DNA of 64,000 nucleotides from Natronosporangium hydrolyticum (GCF_016925615.1 NZ_CP070499.1:2294001-2358000), one strand, 5' to 3'. Shown: positions 36,382-44,514, counted from the first letter of the stretch. The notes: generated by a model from the sequence alone, not told the origin. Translations and numbers: made by a program.

Positions 36382-36498
36382 CGGTCGCCAGCGCCAGCAA
36401 CGGTCGGTCTTCGCGCGGTCTGCCGAGTTTCGCAAGTATCCTGCCAAGTCTCGTTCGGGTGGTAGGCGCCGGAGCCGGCTAATCACTACCGTCTAGCT

Positions 36499-37056
36499 GT
36501 GACGATCATTCCCGACCGTAAGAACTGGACCTGGGTGCTGGAGCGGGCCTGTCCCGAGTGCGGCTTCGCCGCCCAGTCGATTCCTCGCGAGCAGATCCCG
36601 GCCCGGCTCCGGGCCTGCGCCGACCAGTGGCGGCTGGTGCTGAGCGGCGTGGTCATGACGGGTGGCGCGGCGACCGCGGAAGCGGTGCGGCAGCGGCCCC
36701 GCCCTGATGTCTGGTCGCCGCTGGAGTACGGCTGTCACGTCCGGGACGTCTGCCGGCGCTTCAGCGATCGGCTGGCGCAGCTGCTCGCCGAGGAAGCGCC
36801 GGTCTTCGCCGACTGGGACCAGGACGCGGCCGCGGTCGCCGGCCGCTACGCCGAGCAGGAGCCGGCGCGAGTCGCCGCCGAGTTGGTGGCCGCAGCGGCC
36901 CGGCTCGCCGACGGGTTCGAGGCGGTGACCGGCGAGCAGTGGCGGCGGACCGGGAGCCGCAGCGACGGCGCCCAGTTCACGGTGGAGTCGCTGGGCCGTT
37001 ACTTCCTCCACGATCCGGTCCACCATCTGCACGATGTCGGGGTGCTCCGGCGGTAG
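36499..37056 (+). CDS. DinB-like / damage-inducible-type four-helix protein
   Basis: A 185-residue protein of the DinB-like (DUF664 type) family of four-helix bundles related to mycothiol- and bacillithiol-dependent enzymes. It shows NWTWVLERACPECGFAAQSI at the start, VWSPLEYGCHVRDVCRRFSDR in the middle with one metal-binding histidine, and YFLHDPVHHLHDVG at the end with further histidines in the positions expected for a metal triad. The substrate is unknown. GTG 36499 is used. Its last 80 bases overlap the end of the convergent FAD oxidoreductase gene. Confidence 0.82.
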   Translation: MTIIPDRKNWTWVLERACPECGFAAQSIPREQIPARLRACADQWRLVLSGVVMTGGAATAEAVRQRPRPDVWSPLEYGCHVRDVCRRFSDRLAQLLAEEAPVFADWDQDAAAVAGRYAEQEPARVAAELVAAAARLADGFEAVTGEQWRRTGSRSDGAQFTVESLGRYFLHDPVHHLHDVGVLRR

Positions 37057-38467
37057 CCGGAATCGACTGGGCGAAGTGGAACACATCGTCCGGGTCGTAA
37101 CGTGCCTTCACTTCGGTCAGGCGGGGCAGGTTGTCCCCGTAGTATGCCCGTGCCCAGTCGGGCAGGTCGGCGTCGGGGTAGTTCGGGTAGACACCGCCGG
37201 CGGCCCACGGGTGGACCGATCGCCAGGAACGCTTTGCCCAGCCGCGGGCGGCGGCGCGGGCGTCGTCGCCGGCTGGGTTCGGCACCATGCCGTGGTGTCC
37301 GATCTGGAACAGCTGATTCCGGTGGGTGAACGCGGTCGCCCCCGGGTCGGGCTTGCCGATCATGCCGCCCCACGGGATGAACTCTAGCTCCCGATACTGT
37401 GCCGGCCGCCGGTCGGCGGCGAAGTTCGCCAGCAGGGCGGTGATCGCTGGCTCGGGTAGCGCTGTGTCGAAGAACTCCGACTTCACCGCCCGCAGCAGCG
37501 GGCGCAGCCCGGCCGGCGGGCCCGGCTGCGGATGTTCCAGCACCGCGGCACCGGCGTAGGAGTGCCGGAGCGGGGCGGCGGCTGGTGACAGTTCGGTGAG
37601 TTCGTCTAGCTCGTGACCAGGGGCGGCCGAGGCGAGGAACTCCGCCAGTGCGGCGCGGGCGGCATCGGCGCGACCGAGCGTCGCCCCGAAGAGGGTCACC
37701 TTCGGGTCGGCGCTCGGGTCCGCGCTCTGGATCGCCACCTCGGCGTTGAGGTGGTCCGGCGCGTGTGGTGCCCACCGCTGCCAGGCGTCGATCAGCGCCG
37801 CGGCATCCGCCCACGGCCAACGGTGGACGAAGCGGCACATCCGCTGCACCGGAAAGGTTCGCAGCACGAGCGCCGTCACCACCCCGAAGCCGGCCCAGCC
37901 GGCGCCTCGCAGAGCCCAGAAGAGGTCCGGTTCCCGTTGTTCGTCAACCCAAACGATGTCGCCGTCGGCCAGCACCACCTGCGCCGCGAGCAGCTGGTCG
38001 CAGCCCAACCCAAAGCGGCGGCTCAGCACCCCGAACCCGCCGCCCAGCACCGCACCGCCGACCGCTACCAGTGGATTCCAGCCGCATGACACGATCCGGC
38101 CCTGCACAGCCAGCCGCTGGGCGAGCGGGCCCAACCGTACGCCGGGGCCGATCGTGGCTGTCTCGCCGGCCAGCGCGACCGTGTCCAACCGCCCGAGGTC
38201 GATCAGCAGCCCGTCGGTGGCGCAGTGGTCGGCGAAGCTGTGGCCACCGCTGCGGATGGCGACCGGCAGCCGGTGTTTCCGGGCGAAGGTCACCGCCCGC
38301 GCTACGTCCGGCGCCCCGGCGCACCGGACGACCGCCTGCGGCAGCACCTCGGTCAGACCGCCGACGAACGGCCGACGGAGCGAGCTGAACTCGGTGTCGT
38401 CGGGGCGGACCAGCGAGCCATCGAGCGTGGTCGCAAGCTCGCGCCACCCGGGGGCTGTCGTCGCCAC
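36977..38467 (-). CDS. FAD-linked oxidase with BBE domain
   Basis: A 496-residue oxidase of the berberine-bridge/VAO family. The N-terminal FAD domain has VRCAGAPDVARAVTFARKH and RSGGHSFADHC, whose histidine usually binds FAD covalently. The second covalent position, usually a cysteine, reads WNPLVAVGGAVLGGGFG, so FAD would be attached by one bond only. The C-terminal BBE motif is YPNYPDADLPDWARAYYGDN, followed by KARYDPDDVFHFAQSIP. GTG 38467 is preceded by AAAGGA. It lies on the same strand as the lanthipeptide genes, 101 bases after the precursor stop and behind a hairpin, and may act as a tailoring enzyme; that is inference. Confidence 0.85.
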   Translation of the reverse strand: MATTAPGWRELATTLDGSLVRPDDTEFSSLRRPFVGGLTEVLPQAVVRCAGAPDVARAVTFARKHRLPVAIRSGGHSFADHCATDGLLIDLGRLDTVALAGETATIGPGVRLGPLAQRLAVQGRIVSCGWNPLVAVGGAVLGGGFGVLSRRFGLGCDQLLAAQVVLADGDIVWVDEQREPDLFWALRGAGWAGFGVVTALVLRTFPVQRMCRFVHRWPWADAAALIDAWQRWAPHAPDHLNAEVAIQSADPSADPKVTLFGATLGRADAARAALAEFLASAAPGHELDELTELSPAAAPLRHSYAGAAVLEHPQPGPPAGLRPLLRAVKSEFFDTALPEPAITALLANFAADRRPAQYRELEFIPWGGMIGKPDPGATAFTHRNQLFQIGHHGMVPNPAGDDARAAARGWAKRSWRSVHPWAAGGVYPNYPDADLPDWARAYYGDNLPRLTEVKARYDPDDVFHFAQSIPATAGAPRHRADGGPDRGGSNGPATPP

Positions 38468-38521
38468 CCACTGTCCTTTCAGGATTTTAGCGCCGGCGCC
38501 GTGGTCGGCGCGGCGGCTGGC

Positions 38522-38558
38522 GGGGGCCGAACCGGCTCGTGCGCGAGGCTCGGCCCCC
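38522..38558 (-). terminator. Hairpin after the lanthipeptide precursor gene
   Basis: GGGGGCCGA at 38522-38530 pairs with TCGGCCCCC at 38550-38558, with a second small stem (CTCG/CGAG) inside. It begins 10 bases downstream of the precursor stop in the direction of transcription. Such attenuators are common after RiPP precursor genes and would leave the precursor message more abundant than that of the following oxidase gene. There is no U-tract. Confidence 0.55.
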
Positions 38559-38568
38559 ACCAGACGTG

Positions 38569-38688
38569 CTAGGGCAGAATGTAGAGCATGCTGTCGAAGT
38601 AGCAGCCGCTCAGGTCACCCCCGGTCAGCCCCTCCTCGGCTGGCAGCAGCTCCAGCGCCTCCGGCTCGAACTCCAGCTCGAGATCCAT
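38569..38688 (-). CDS. Lanthipeptide precursor peptide (LanA-like), 39 residues
   Basis: A short frame from ATG 38688 to TAG 38569, preceded by the near-perfect ribosome binding site AAGGAGGTGA, five bases before the start codon. The peptide has a strongly acidic leader (DLELEFEPEALELLPAEE) and a hydroxy-residue/cysteine core: GLTGGDLSG, then C29, then YFDSMLYILP at the end. Modifiable residues are T22, S27 and S33, with a single cysteine, C29. Prolines at 9, 16 and 39 are notable because the adjacent S9 protease resembles the proline-specific enzyme that removes class III leaders. The gene lies immediately downstream of the LanKC and protease genes on the same strand. It overlaps the last 74 bases of the protease gene in another frame. 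Confidence 0.8.
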   Translation of the reverse strand: MDLELEFEPEALELLPAEEGLTGGDLSGCYFDSMLYILP

Positions 38689-40540
38689 ATTGTTCACCTC
38701 CTTCCGGAGTCGTCCGCCACCCTGCCAGCCGACCCGCATCATCGTCGGTGACGGCAGCTCGGCCAGGCAGTCGGTCGGTTGTCGCCGGAGCCGCCGGGTG
38801 AGGCGGGTCCGGCGGGTCCAACGGGTCCGGGCTTAGGAACCGCACGAGCTCAGCGAGCGTCGGCGACGCCGGATCGGTCGGGACCGGGTCGTGACCGGCC
38901 TCGGCCACTTCCCGGTAGGTCAGGTCGACACCCGGGGCGGCCGACAACGCGGCCGCCAGCCGACGAGAGTGGCCCACCGGAACCGTCTGGTCACGAGCAC
39001 CATGCAGCAGCAGCACCCGGCCGCGCATCCCCGCTGCCACCCGTAGCAGATCCCGCGCTCCGTACTCGTCGACGACCGGCGCCACCCCGTCGAGCCGGTC
39101 GATCAGCGCCCGGACCGGCGGGTTAGCGTCGGCCCGCAGCGCGGCACCGCTCAGGAACGGGGCCACTGCGACCACACCGGACCAGTACTCCGGCTCGGCC
39201 GCCATCGCGAGGAGCGCCAGGAACGCCCCGTAGCTGACCCCGTAGAGGCTGGGCCGGGCGGCGCAGTCGCCCCGTACCGCCGAAAGGTGAGCGCCGAGGG
39301 CGAGGATGTCGGCCAGATCCGGGCCGCCCCAGGCGCCGCGGATGGCGAGCTCATGGTCGCGGCCGTAGCCGGTGCTGCCGCGCTGGTTCGGCGCCACCAC
39401 TGCGGCCCGGGCGGCCACCGCCCGTAGCTTCGGTTCGAACCGGAGCTGCCAGTGTTCGGCCGGGCCCCCGTGCAGTGCGAGCACCACCCGGTCCGCGGCC
39501 CGCCAGTCTCCGTAGGTGATCGTCTCGATCGGCCCGGCCGGGCCCGGCAGCGACTCCACCTGAGCTGGTCGCGCCACCGGCGTGCCCGGCGGCGGGAGCA
39601 GCGTCCGGCCGCCTGGTGGCAGCCACCAAAGTCCGGCCGGTGCGGTGGTCGGGCTGAACCCCAGCCACAGCCCGTGGTCGGTCCAGGCGGCCACCTGGTC
39701 CGGTGTCCCGGGCGGGAGGTCCACCTCCCGGGTCTCGCCAGCGTGCCGGTGATGCAGGAGCAGCCGGTAACGGACGCCGATGCGGACCCGCAGCGCCAGC
39801 TCGGCACCGTCGGGGCGCAGTGCGAGCGGTCGCACCCGGCCCGCCGGCACCGCCAGATCCTCGATCGGCTGCAGCAGGCCCGGCCGGCCCGGCGCGGCCA
39901 CCACCAGCCGGCTCCGGGCTTCGGTCGAGAGCGCGAGCACCACCTGGTCACCGGTGGCGCAGACCGGCACCGTGTGGCCAGCCGGCCCGGGCAGCAGCCA
40001 CGGGGTCAGCGTCGCGGTCTGCGGGTCGAACCAGACCGGGGTGGTCCGCCCGCCGATCCGGGCGTGGAACAGCAGCCGCGCGCCGACGACCAGGGCCGGG
40101 CCGTGCAGCGTGGCAGGAAACCGCGCCACCGGCCCGTCGTCGGCGCTGGCGCCGGTGAGATCGTCGGCGATCCGGTAGAGCGCGGTGCCGCCGCCAGCGG
40201 TCGGACCGACGCCGATCGCTGCGCCGGTGGGGTCGGCGACGAGGGTGCGCAACGCGGGTGCGGGCGCGGCGGCGAGGACCCCGCGCCGAGCGAGCAGCTG
40301 TAGCTGCCGGCCGGTCGGGGTTAGTTTCGCGTAGAGCAGCCGGTCGCCGGGCAGCGGTAGCGCCTGGGCGCCGGTCGCCGCGCCGGTCACGGTCGCCGAG
40401 AACCCGCGGTGGGGCCCGTGGGGAGTCAGCGTCCACGAAGCTACCCGGCCAGCATCTGCCGAGTCGGCAGCGAGCCGAGCGGCGCGCCGGCCGTCGCTGG
40501 CGAACCCGATCGTGACCCGGTGTCGAGTGGCGCCGCTCAT
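38615..40540 (-). CDS. S9 family prolyl oligopeptidase-like protease, probable leader peptidase
   Basis: A 641-residue serine protease: an N-terminal beta-propeller (about 1-350) and a C-terminal alpha/beta hydrolase with the nucleophile S436 in YGVSYGAFLAL, the acid in LHGARDQTVPVG and the histidine in VAEAGHDPVP. The oxyanion region ALHGGPAEHW is also present. In flavipeptin biosynthesis a prolyl oligopeptidase (FlaP) removes the leader of a class III lanthipeptide, and I assign that role here by context. Its ATG overlaps the LanKC stop (ATGA). After the usual end near 38830 the frame continues for about 70 Pro/Gly/Ala-rich residues and runs through the ribosome binding site and first half of the precursor gene. 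Confidence 0.82.
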   Translation of the reverse strand: MSGATRHRVTIGFASDGRRAARLAADSADAGRVASWTLTPHGPHRGFSATVTGAATGAQALPLPGDRLLYAKLTPTGRQLQLLARRGVLAAAPAPALRTLVADPTGAAIGVGPTAGGGTALYRIADDLTGASADDGPVARFPATLHGPALVVGARLLFHARIGGRTTPVWFDPQTATLTPWLLPGPAGHTVPVCATGDQVVLALSTEARSRLVVAAPGRPGLLQPIEDLAVPAGRVRPLALRPDGAELALRVRIGVRYRLLLHHRHAGETREVDLPPGTPDQVAAWTDHGLWLGFSPTTAPAGLWWLPPGGRTLLPPPGTPVARPAQVESLPGPAGPIETITYGDWRAADRVVLALHGGPAEHWQLRFEPKLRAVAARAAVVAPNQRGSTGYGRDHELAIRGAWGGPDLADILALGAHLSAVRGDCAARPSLYGVSYGAFLALLAMAAEPEYWSGVVAVAPFLSGAALRADANPPVRALIDRLDGVAPVVDEYGARDLLRVAAGMRGRVLLLHGARDQTVPVGHSRRLAAALSAAPGVDLTYREVAEAGHDPVPTDPASPTLAELVRFLSPDPLDPPDPPHPAAPATTDRLPGRAAVTDDDAGRLAGWRTTPEGGEQYGSRAGVRAGGAGAAASRGGADRG

Positions 40541-43260
40541 GGCTGCTCCGGGACGTCGCACAGCCACCACCGCGGTCCGCCGTGCCGCAGCCGGAGCAGG
40601 AATCCGACCACGCCGGCGAGCCCGGTGCCGAAGTCGAGGGGTAGCCGGGTTGTCAGTTCATCCGAGACCACCATCCGGCCGTCGCGGCGGGCGTGGCGGG
40701 CGTAGAGGCAGGCCGCGGACTCCGCTGCCCAGCCGTGGTAGGGAGCCCCAGGGTCGCTGGCGGCGGCCAGGTCGAGCAGGAATTCGCCGTCGCCGGCCAG
40801 CCCGTGACAGTAGGAGGTGCCGACCAGCCAGCGGCCCCGCCGCACCATCACCGCGGCTTCGTGCGCCAACTCCCGATAGGTCTCTTCGCCGGTCTCGCGC
40901 CACAGCCGGACCAGGAAGGTGCCGACCCCGGAGGCGCCGTGGCACCAGTGGTAGCGCAGGTCAGCGTCGGTGGGGCCGGTCAGCTCGTTCGGCCAGTATG
41001 CCGCGCCGGCCCGCCGTACCGCCGCGCGTACCAGCGTCTGTCCTGCTTGGACTGCAAGGGTACGCGCGTCGGCGCGGCCGGTGGCGCGAGCGGCTGCGAG
41101 TAGGAAGGTGGCGATCCCGGCGACGCCATGGGCGAATCCGTAGCTGGCGGCGCCGGCTAGGCGGGAGTCGAAGTCGGCCGGCACCCGCCAGCAGACGTCA
41201 CCATCGGTGCTGACTTCGACCCGTTCGAGCAGGTGGTCGACGGCGGTGTCGACCCGCGCCCGGAACGCCGGCTCCTTGGTCTGGGTCCACAACTGCAGGC
41301 TGGCCATGCCGGCGCCAGCGGTGCCATGGGTGATGTCGCAGTTTGGCCACTCGACCGGGATCGCCGCGGCGAGCTCCAGGGCGCGCTCCGCCATCGCCTC
41401 GTCGGTCAGGTGCCGGGCCGCCGTGTGCAGCGCCCAGGCGGTGCCGGAACGCCCAAAGTAGAGACCTGGTAAGAGCTTGGGTACGGCGGTCCGCCGGGCG
41501 TCGAGCCACCGGGCAACCCGGGTCACGGTGGTCGCCAGGTCGGCCGCGTCGAGCAGTTCGTTCGCGCGTACCAGTACGCCCAGCACCCCAGCGGCGCCGT
41601 ACTGCACATTGCCGGGGTCGGCGCGGGCAACCTGCGGCGAGTTGCGGATTAGCCGTTCGCCGGGGGCGGCGGCGAGCGCCGTGACCAGGTGGGCGACGCC
41701 GTCGGTGAGCAGCTGCGCCTGCCGGTCGGGGCAGAGCCGGCCAGCGGCGGCGGCACCGTCGGCCGGTGCGGGCGCGGCCGGCGCTGGCTCCGACAGGTGG
41801 CCGCGGAGCCGGTCGAGGTCCCACCGCTGCGCCGGGTCGGCCGCGGTCAGGCCGAGGATCGCCGGCGCGAGCCGGGCCGCTGCCGGATTGTCCACTGCGG
41901 CGTAGCGGAGCAAGAGTGTGAGCCGATCCGTGATCGACCGGCCGGCCGCGGTATCGCCATCGGTGACGCTGGTCGGGGTGTCCGGCGGTAACGCGGCCGG
42001 ACCGCCGGTGACGATGTGGCACAACAACACGCCCAACGCGAAGTGGTCCGCCGCCGGCCCCGGAGCCGGGCCGACCGCCGGCCCGGCCAGCACCTCCGGG
42101 GCCGCGAAGCCCGGAGTGTGCGCCTGCGCCACCCACGTACCGGGCGGGGTCGCCAACTCGGCGTCGATCAGCCGCAGCTCGCCGCCGTCGGCGACCATCA
42201 CGTTGCCGGGGGTCAGGTCCCGGAAGACCAGGCCCTGCTGGTGCACCGTCTCGACCAGGTTGGCCAGTTGCCGGCCGATCGCCACCGCCTCGTCGGTGGG
42301 TAGCCCGGTGTCCGGCGCTGCCTGCCAACGGGCTCGAACCCACCCGCGTAGCGGCTGACCCGTCAGCTCCTCGACGGCGAGGAACAGCCGGTCGCCCTGT
42401 TCGAAGAGCGCCACCACCGCTGGGGCCACCCCGGCGAGCCGGCTGAGCATCTCCGCCTCGTGGCGCAACGCGTCCCGCGCGTCGCCGACGTGGCTGAGCC
42501 CAGAGATGTGGGCCCGTGCCTGCTTCACGACCACCCGCGCGCCGGTCTGCTGATCCACCGCGCGGTAGACACCGCCGCGCGCGGTCTGAGTGAGCGCCTT
42601 CGCCACCCGGAACCGGCCATCTAGTAGCACCGGCCTTGGTTTGGCGGGCCGATCGGCGGACCGGCCCGGGCTCCCCTCGAACGGGAGTGTGGTCCACGGC
42701 GGCGGGCTGAACCACGGTCGTCTGGCATCCGCCACCAGGGCACCGTCCGGGGCCTCCAATCGCGACTCGAACCAGCCGTCGTTGGTGAGCACCGGTACGC
42801 CGTGAAAGGTGCCGTACCGGTAGTGCACCAGGCTGCCCGGCCGCACCGGGCGGTCGGAGAGCACCGCCGGCCCGGGCAGCCCCGCGGTCGCCTGGTCCAG
42901 GATCGGGGCCAGCGCCCGCAGCTCCTCGTCGTCGCGAGGATAGACAGTGATAAACTTGCCCGCCTGGGACCGTTCGGCGTTCTTGCTCGTCAGCTCGATG
43001 ACCCGGCGCATGGAGCCGGCGAACTTGAACGCACACGACCGGCCCAGCAGCACCTGAGCGGCCCGGTGCAGCACGGTCGGGGCGCTCAGCCAGGTGGCCG
43101 AGATGTGCAGCTTCCAGCCTTGCACCCGGGCCGGGTGGCTGCGGGGGGTGACGTGGCACCAGTGGTCGTCCTCGCGCACCTGCCAGCCGTCTCCGGACGC
43201 GCCGGCGAGCAGCAGCGCAAGCAGCTCTCGCAGCGGCAACGGGTCGAGGCTCGCACGCAT
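40537..43260 (-). CDS. Lanthionine synthetase LanKC/LanL (lyase-kinase-cyclase)
   Basis: A 907-residue three-domain enzyme that phosphorylates Ser/Thr of a precursor peptide, eliminates the phosphate and closes thioether rings. Lyase domain (about 1-210): GWKLHISATW, FKFAG, GKFITVYP and VHYRYGTF. Kinase domain (about 215-500): the lysine in VVVKQARAH, catalytic loop LVFRDLTPGNVMV, and LRLIDAELATPPG. LanC-like cyclase (about 520-907): HGTAGAGMASL, HWCHGASGVGTF and SYCHGLAGDGEF. C773, C818 and H819 occupy the three zinc-ligand positions of LanC, which class III enzymes usually lack and class IV enzymes keep. ATG 43260 has GGAAGG at a good distance; ATG 43278 is an alternative. It heads the cluster with the protease and precursor genes. 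Confidence 0.92.
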   Translation of the reverse strand: MRASLDPLPLRELLALLLAGASGDGWQVREDDHWCHVTPRSHPARVQGWKLHISATWLSAPTVLHRAAQVLLGRSCAFKFAGSMRRVIELTSKNAERSQAGKFITVYPRDDEELRALAPILDQATAGLPGPAVLSDRPVRPGSLVHYRYGTFHGVPVLTNDGWFESRLEAPDGALVADARRPWFSPPPWTTLPFEGSPGRSADRPAKPRPVLLDGRFRVAKALTQTARGGVYRAVDQQTGARVVVKQARAHISGLSHVGDARDALRHEAEMLSRLAGVAPAVVALFEQGDRLFLAVEELTGQPLRGWVRARWQAAPDTGLPTDEAVAIGRQLANLVETVHQQGLVFRDLTPGNVMVADGGELRLIDAELATPPGTWVAQAHTPGFAAPEVLAGPAVGPAPGPAADHFALGVLLCHIVTGGPAALPPDTPTSVTDGDTAAGRSITDRLTLLLRYAAVDNPAAARLAPAILGLTAADPAQRWDLDRLRGHLSEPAPAAPAPADGAAAAGRLCPDRQAQLLTDGVAHLVTALAAAPGERLIRNSPQVARADPGNVQYGAAGVLGVLVRANELLDAADLATTVTRVARWLDARRTAVPKLLPGLYFGRSGTAWALHTAARHLTDEAMAERALELAAAIPVEWPNCDITHGTAGAGMASLQLWTQTKEPAFRARVDTAVDHLLERVEVSTDGDVCWRVPADFDSRLAGAASYGFAHGVAGIATFLLAAARATGRADARTLAVQAGQTLVRAAVRRAGAAYWPNELTGPTDADLRYHWCHGASGVGTFLVRLWRETGEETYRELAHEAAVMVRRGRWLVGTSYCHGLAGDGEFLLDLAAASDPGAPYHGWAAESAACLYARHARRDGRMVVSDELTTRLPLDFGTGLAGVVGFLLRLRHGGPRWWLCDVPEQP

Positions 43261-43283
43261 GCCAAGACCTTCCGGCACCTTAA

Positions 43284-43327
43284 TGGACGACGGCTGGACG
43301 ACCGCTGGACGTCGACTGGACGCGTAG
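43284..43327. promoter_or_regulatory. Four heptamers TGGACGN at exact 11-bp spacing
   Basis: TGGACGA, TGGACGA, TGGACGT and TGGACGC begin at 43284, 43295, 43306 and 43317. They lie between the divergent lanKC-type gene (start 43260) and cutC. Heptameric direct repeats with an 11-bp period are the arrangement bound by OmpR/SARP-type regulators in actinomycetes. The array ends 23 bases before the LanKC start codon. On the other side, TAGACT at 43325-43330 could be a -10 box toward cutC. Which gene it controls is not clear from the sequence. Confidence 0.5.
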
Positions 43328-43423
43328 ACTCACGCGAGTGACTGCTGCCCCGGTTATCGGATCCGACCGGGCCGGCTGCCCGGCAGTTGTGGTGAGGAGC
43401 CCGGCATCGTGGTGAGGAGCATC

Positions 43424-44143
43424 GTGCGGCTTGAGATCGCCACCCAGGATGTCGAGGGTGTCCGGGTCGCCCAGGCGCGCGGCGCCGACCGGGTCGAGCT
43501 GTGCCAGGCGTTGCCGGTCGGCGGGCTCACCCCCAGCCAGGGGCTGGTCGAGCAGGCGGTGGCGCTCGGTGTGCCGGTGCGGGCGCTGATCCGTCCGCGC
43601 GCCGGAGGCTACCGGTATACCGCCACCGAGACGGCCACGATGGTCCGAGATGTGGCGACGGCGGTCGCCGCCGGAGCCGAGGGAGTGGTGGTCGGGGCGT
43701 TGACCGACGACGGGCTCGACCGGGCGGTGCTGCGGGCGCTGGTCCATGCCGCGGCGGGGGCGCCGGTGATCGTCCACCGCTGCGTCGATGTGCTCCTCGG
43801 CCAGGGCTGGGTGGCGCCGGCCGCGCTGGTGGCGCAGCTACTCGAGCTGGGCGTGGCCGGGATGCTCACCTCGGGTGGGGCGGAGCGGGCCCCGGATGGC
43901 CGGGACACGATCGCCGCGCTGGCCGCGGCCGCCGCCGGGCGGTTGGAGATTGTGGCTGGTGGCGGGGTTCGCCCCGAGCACTTCGCGGCGCTGGCCCGGG
44001 CCGGTGCGGACACCGTCCACCTCAGCGCCGGCCGGGCGGTGAGCGCCGGCCCGTCCGGGCCTGGCGGCGGCGAGGATGAGTTCGTGACCACCGACCCAGC
44101 GGTGGTCGCCGCTGCCCGCGCCGCGGTCGACGCGCTCACCTGA
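43424..44143 (+). CDS. cutC: CutC family copper homeostasis protein
   Basis: A 239-residue TIM-barrel protein of the CutC family. The conserved start RLEIATQDVEGVRVAQARGA is followed by DRVELCQALPVGGLTPSQGL, then VRALIRPRAGGYRYTATE, VVGALTDDG, IVHRCVDVL and GMLTSGGAERAPDGRDTI. CutC was linked to copper tolerance in Escherichia coli, but its biochemical activity remains uncertain. The motif GTGGTGAGGAGC occurs twice just upstream. I prefer GTG 43424, which places the conserved RLEIA right after the start and has AGGAG before it; GTG 43409 is also possible. Confidence 0.88.
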   Translation: MRLEIATQDVEGVRVAQARGADRVELCQALPVGGLTPSQGLVEQAVALGVPVRALIRPRAGGYRYTATETATMVRDVATAVAAGAEGVVVGALTDDGLDRAVLRALVHAAAGAPVIVHRCVDVLLGQGWVAPAALVAQLLELGVAGMLTSGGAERAPDGRDTIAALAAAAAGRLEIVAGGGVRPEHFAALARAGADTVHLSAGRAVSAGPSGPGGGEDEFVTTDPAVVAAARAAVDALT

Positions 44144-44184
44144 CGGGCGGCCAGGTGCGGCCGGGCGGCGGGCGGGGCGAGTCC

Positions 44185-44514
44185 TCAGTCGACCGATTCG
44201 GCCCCGAGTTCCCACACCACCGGTAGCCCGGCGCCGGCCCCGTCGGTCGAGTAGTCATGGCTGACCGCCAACAGTTCGGCCATCCGGTCCTGCCAGGCGA
44301 TGTTGACCGGCAGCTCCACCAGGGACGCGAGCAGCGCGCCGTAGTCGTCGCATTCGATGACATGGAAGAGGTCCTGGCCGCTGCGCCAGATGGTCCAGCT
44401 GGTGGCGCCGGCCGCCCGGATCGCCCGGACCAGGTCGGCGGGCACTTCCCGGTGGGCGGCGTCGTAGTCGTCTTCGCGGCCGGCCTTGACCCGGGTGTGT
44501 AGGGCGACGCGCAT
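44185..44514 (-). CDS. L-rhamnose/L-fucose mutarotase family protein (RhaM/YiiL-like)
   Basis: A 109-residue protein of the ferredoxin-like mutarotase family that interconverts anomers of 6-deoxy sugars. It has the start RVALHTRVKAGREDDYDAAHREVPADLV, followed by GATSWTIWRSGQDLFHVIEC, the usual histidine region, and IAWQDRMAELLAV. It is the last gene of the minus-strand sugar operon, right behind fuconate dehydratase, so L-fucose is the likely substrate. The ATG 44514 start lies 3 bases past the upstream stop; GTG 44520 would overlap that stop (GTGA). Confidence 0.85.
   Translation of the reverse strand: MRVALHTRVKAGREDDYDAAHREVPADLVRAIRAAGATSWTIWRSGQDLFHVIECDDYGALLASLVELPVNIAWQDRMAELLAVSHDYSTDGAGAGLPVVWELGAESVD

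Noticed and set aside
43284-43327. Reading the 11-bp repeats as a CRISPR or minisatellite array.
   Set aside because: The units are too short, there are only four, and they have no spacers of CRISPR length; regulator binding is the better explanation.
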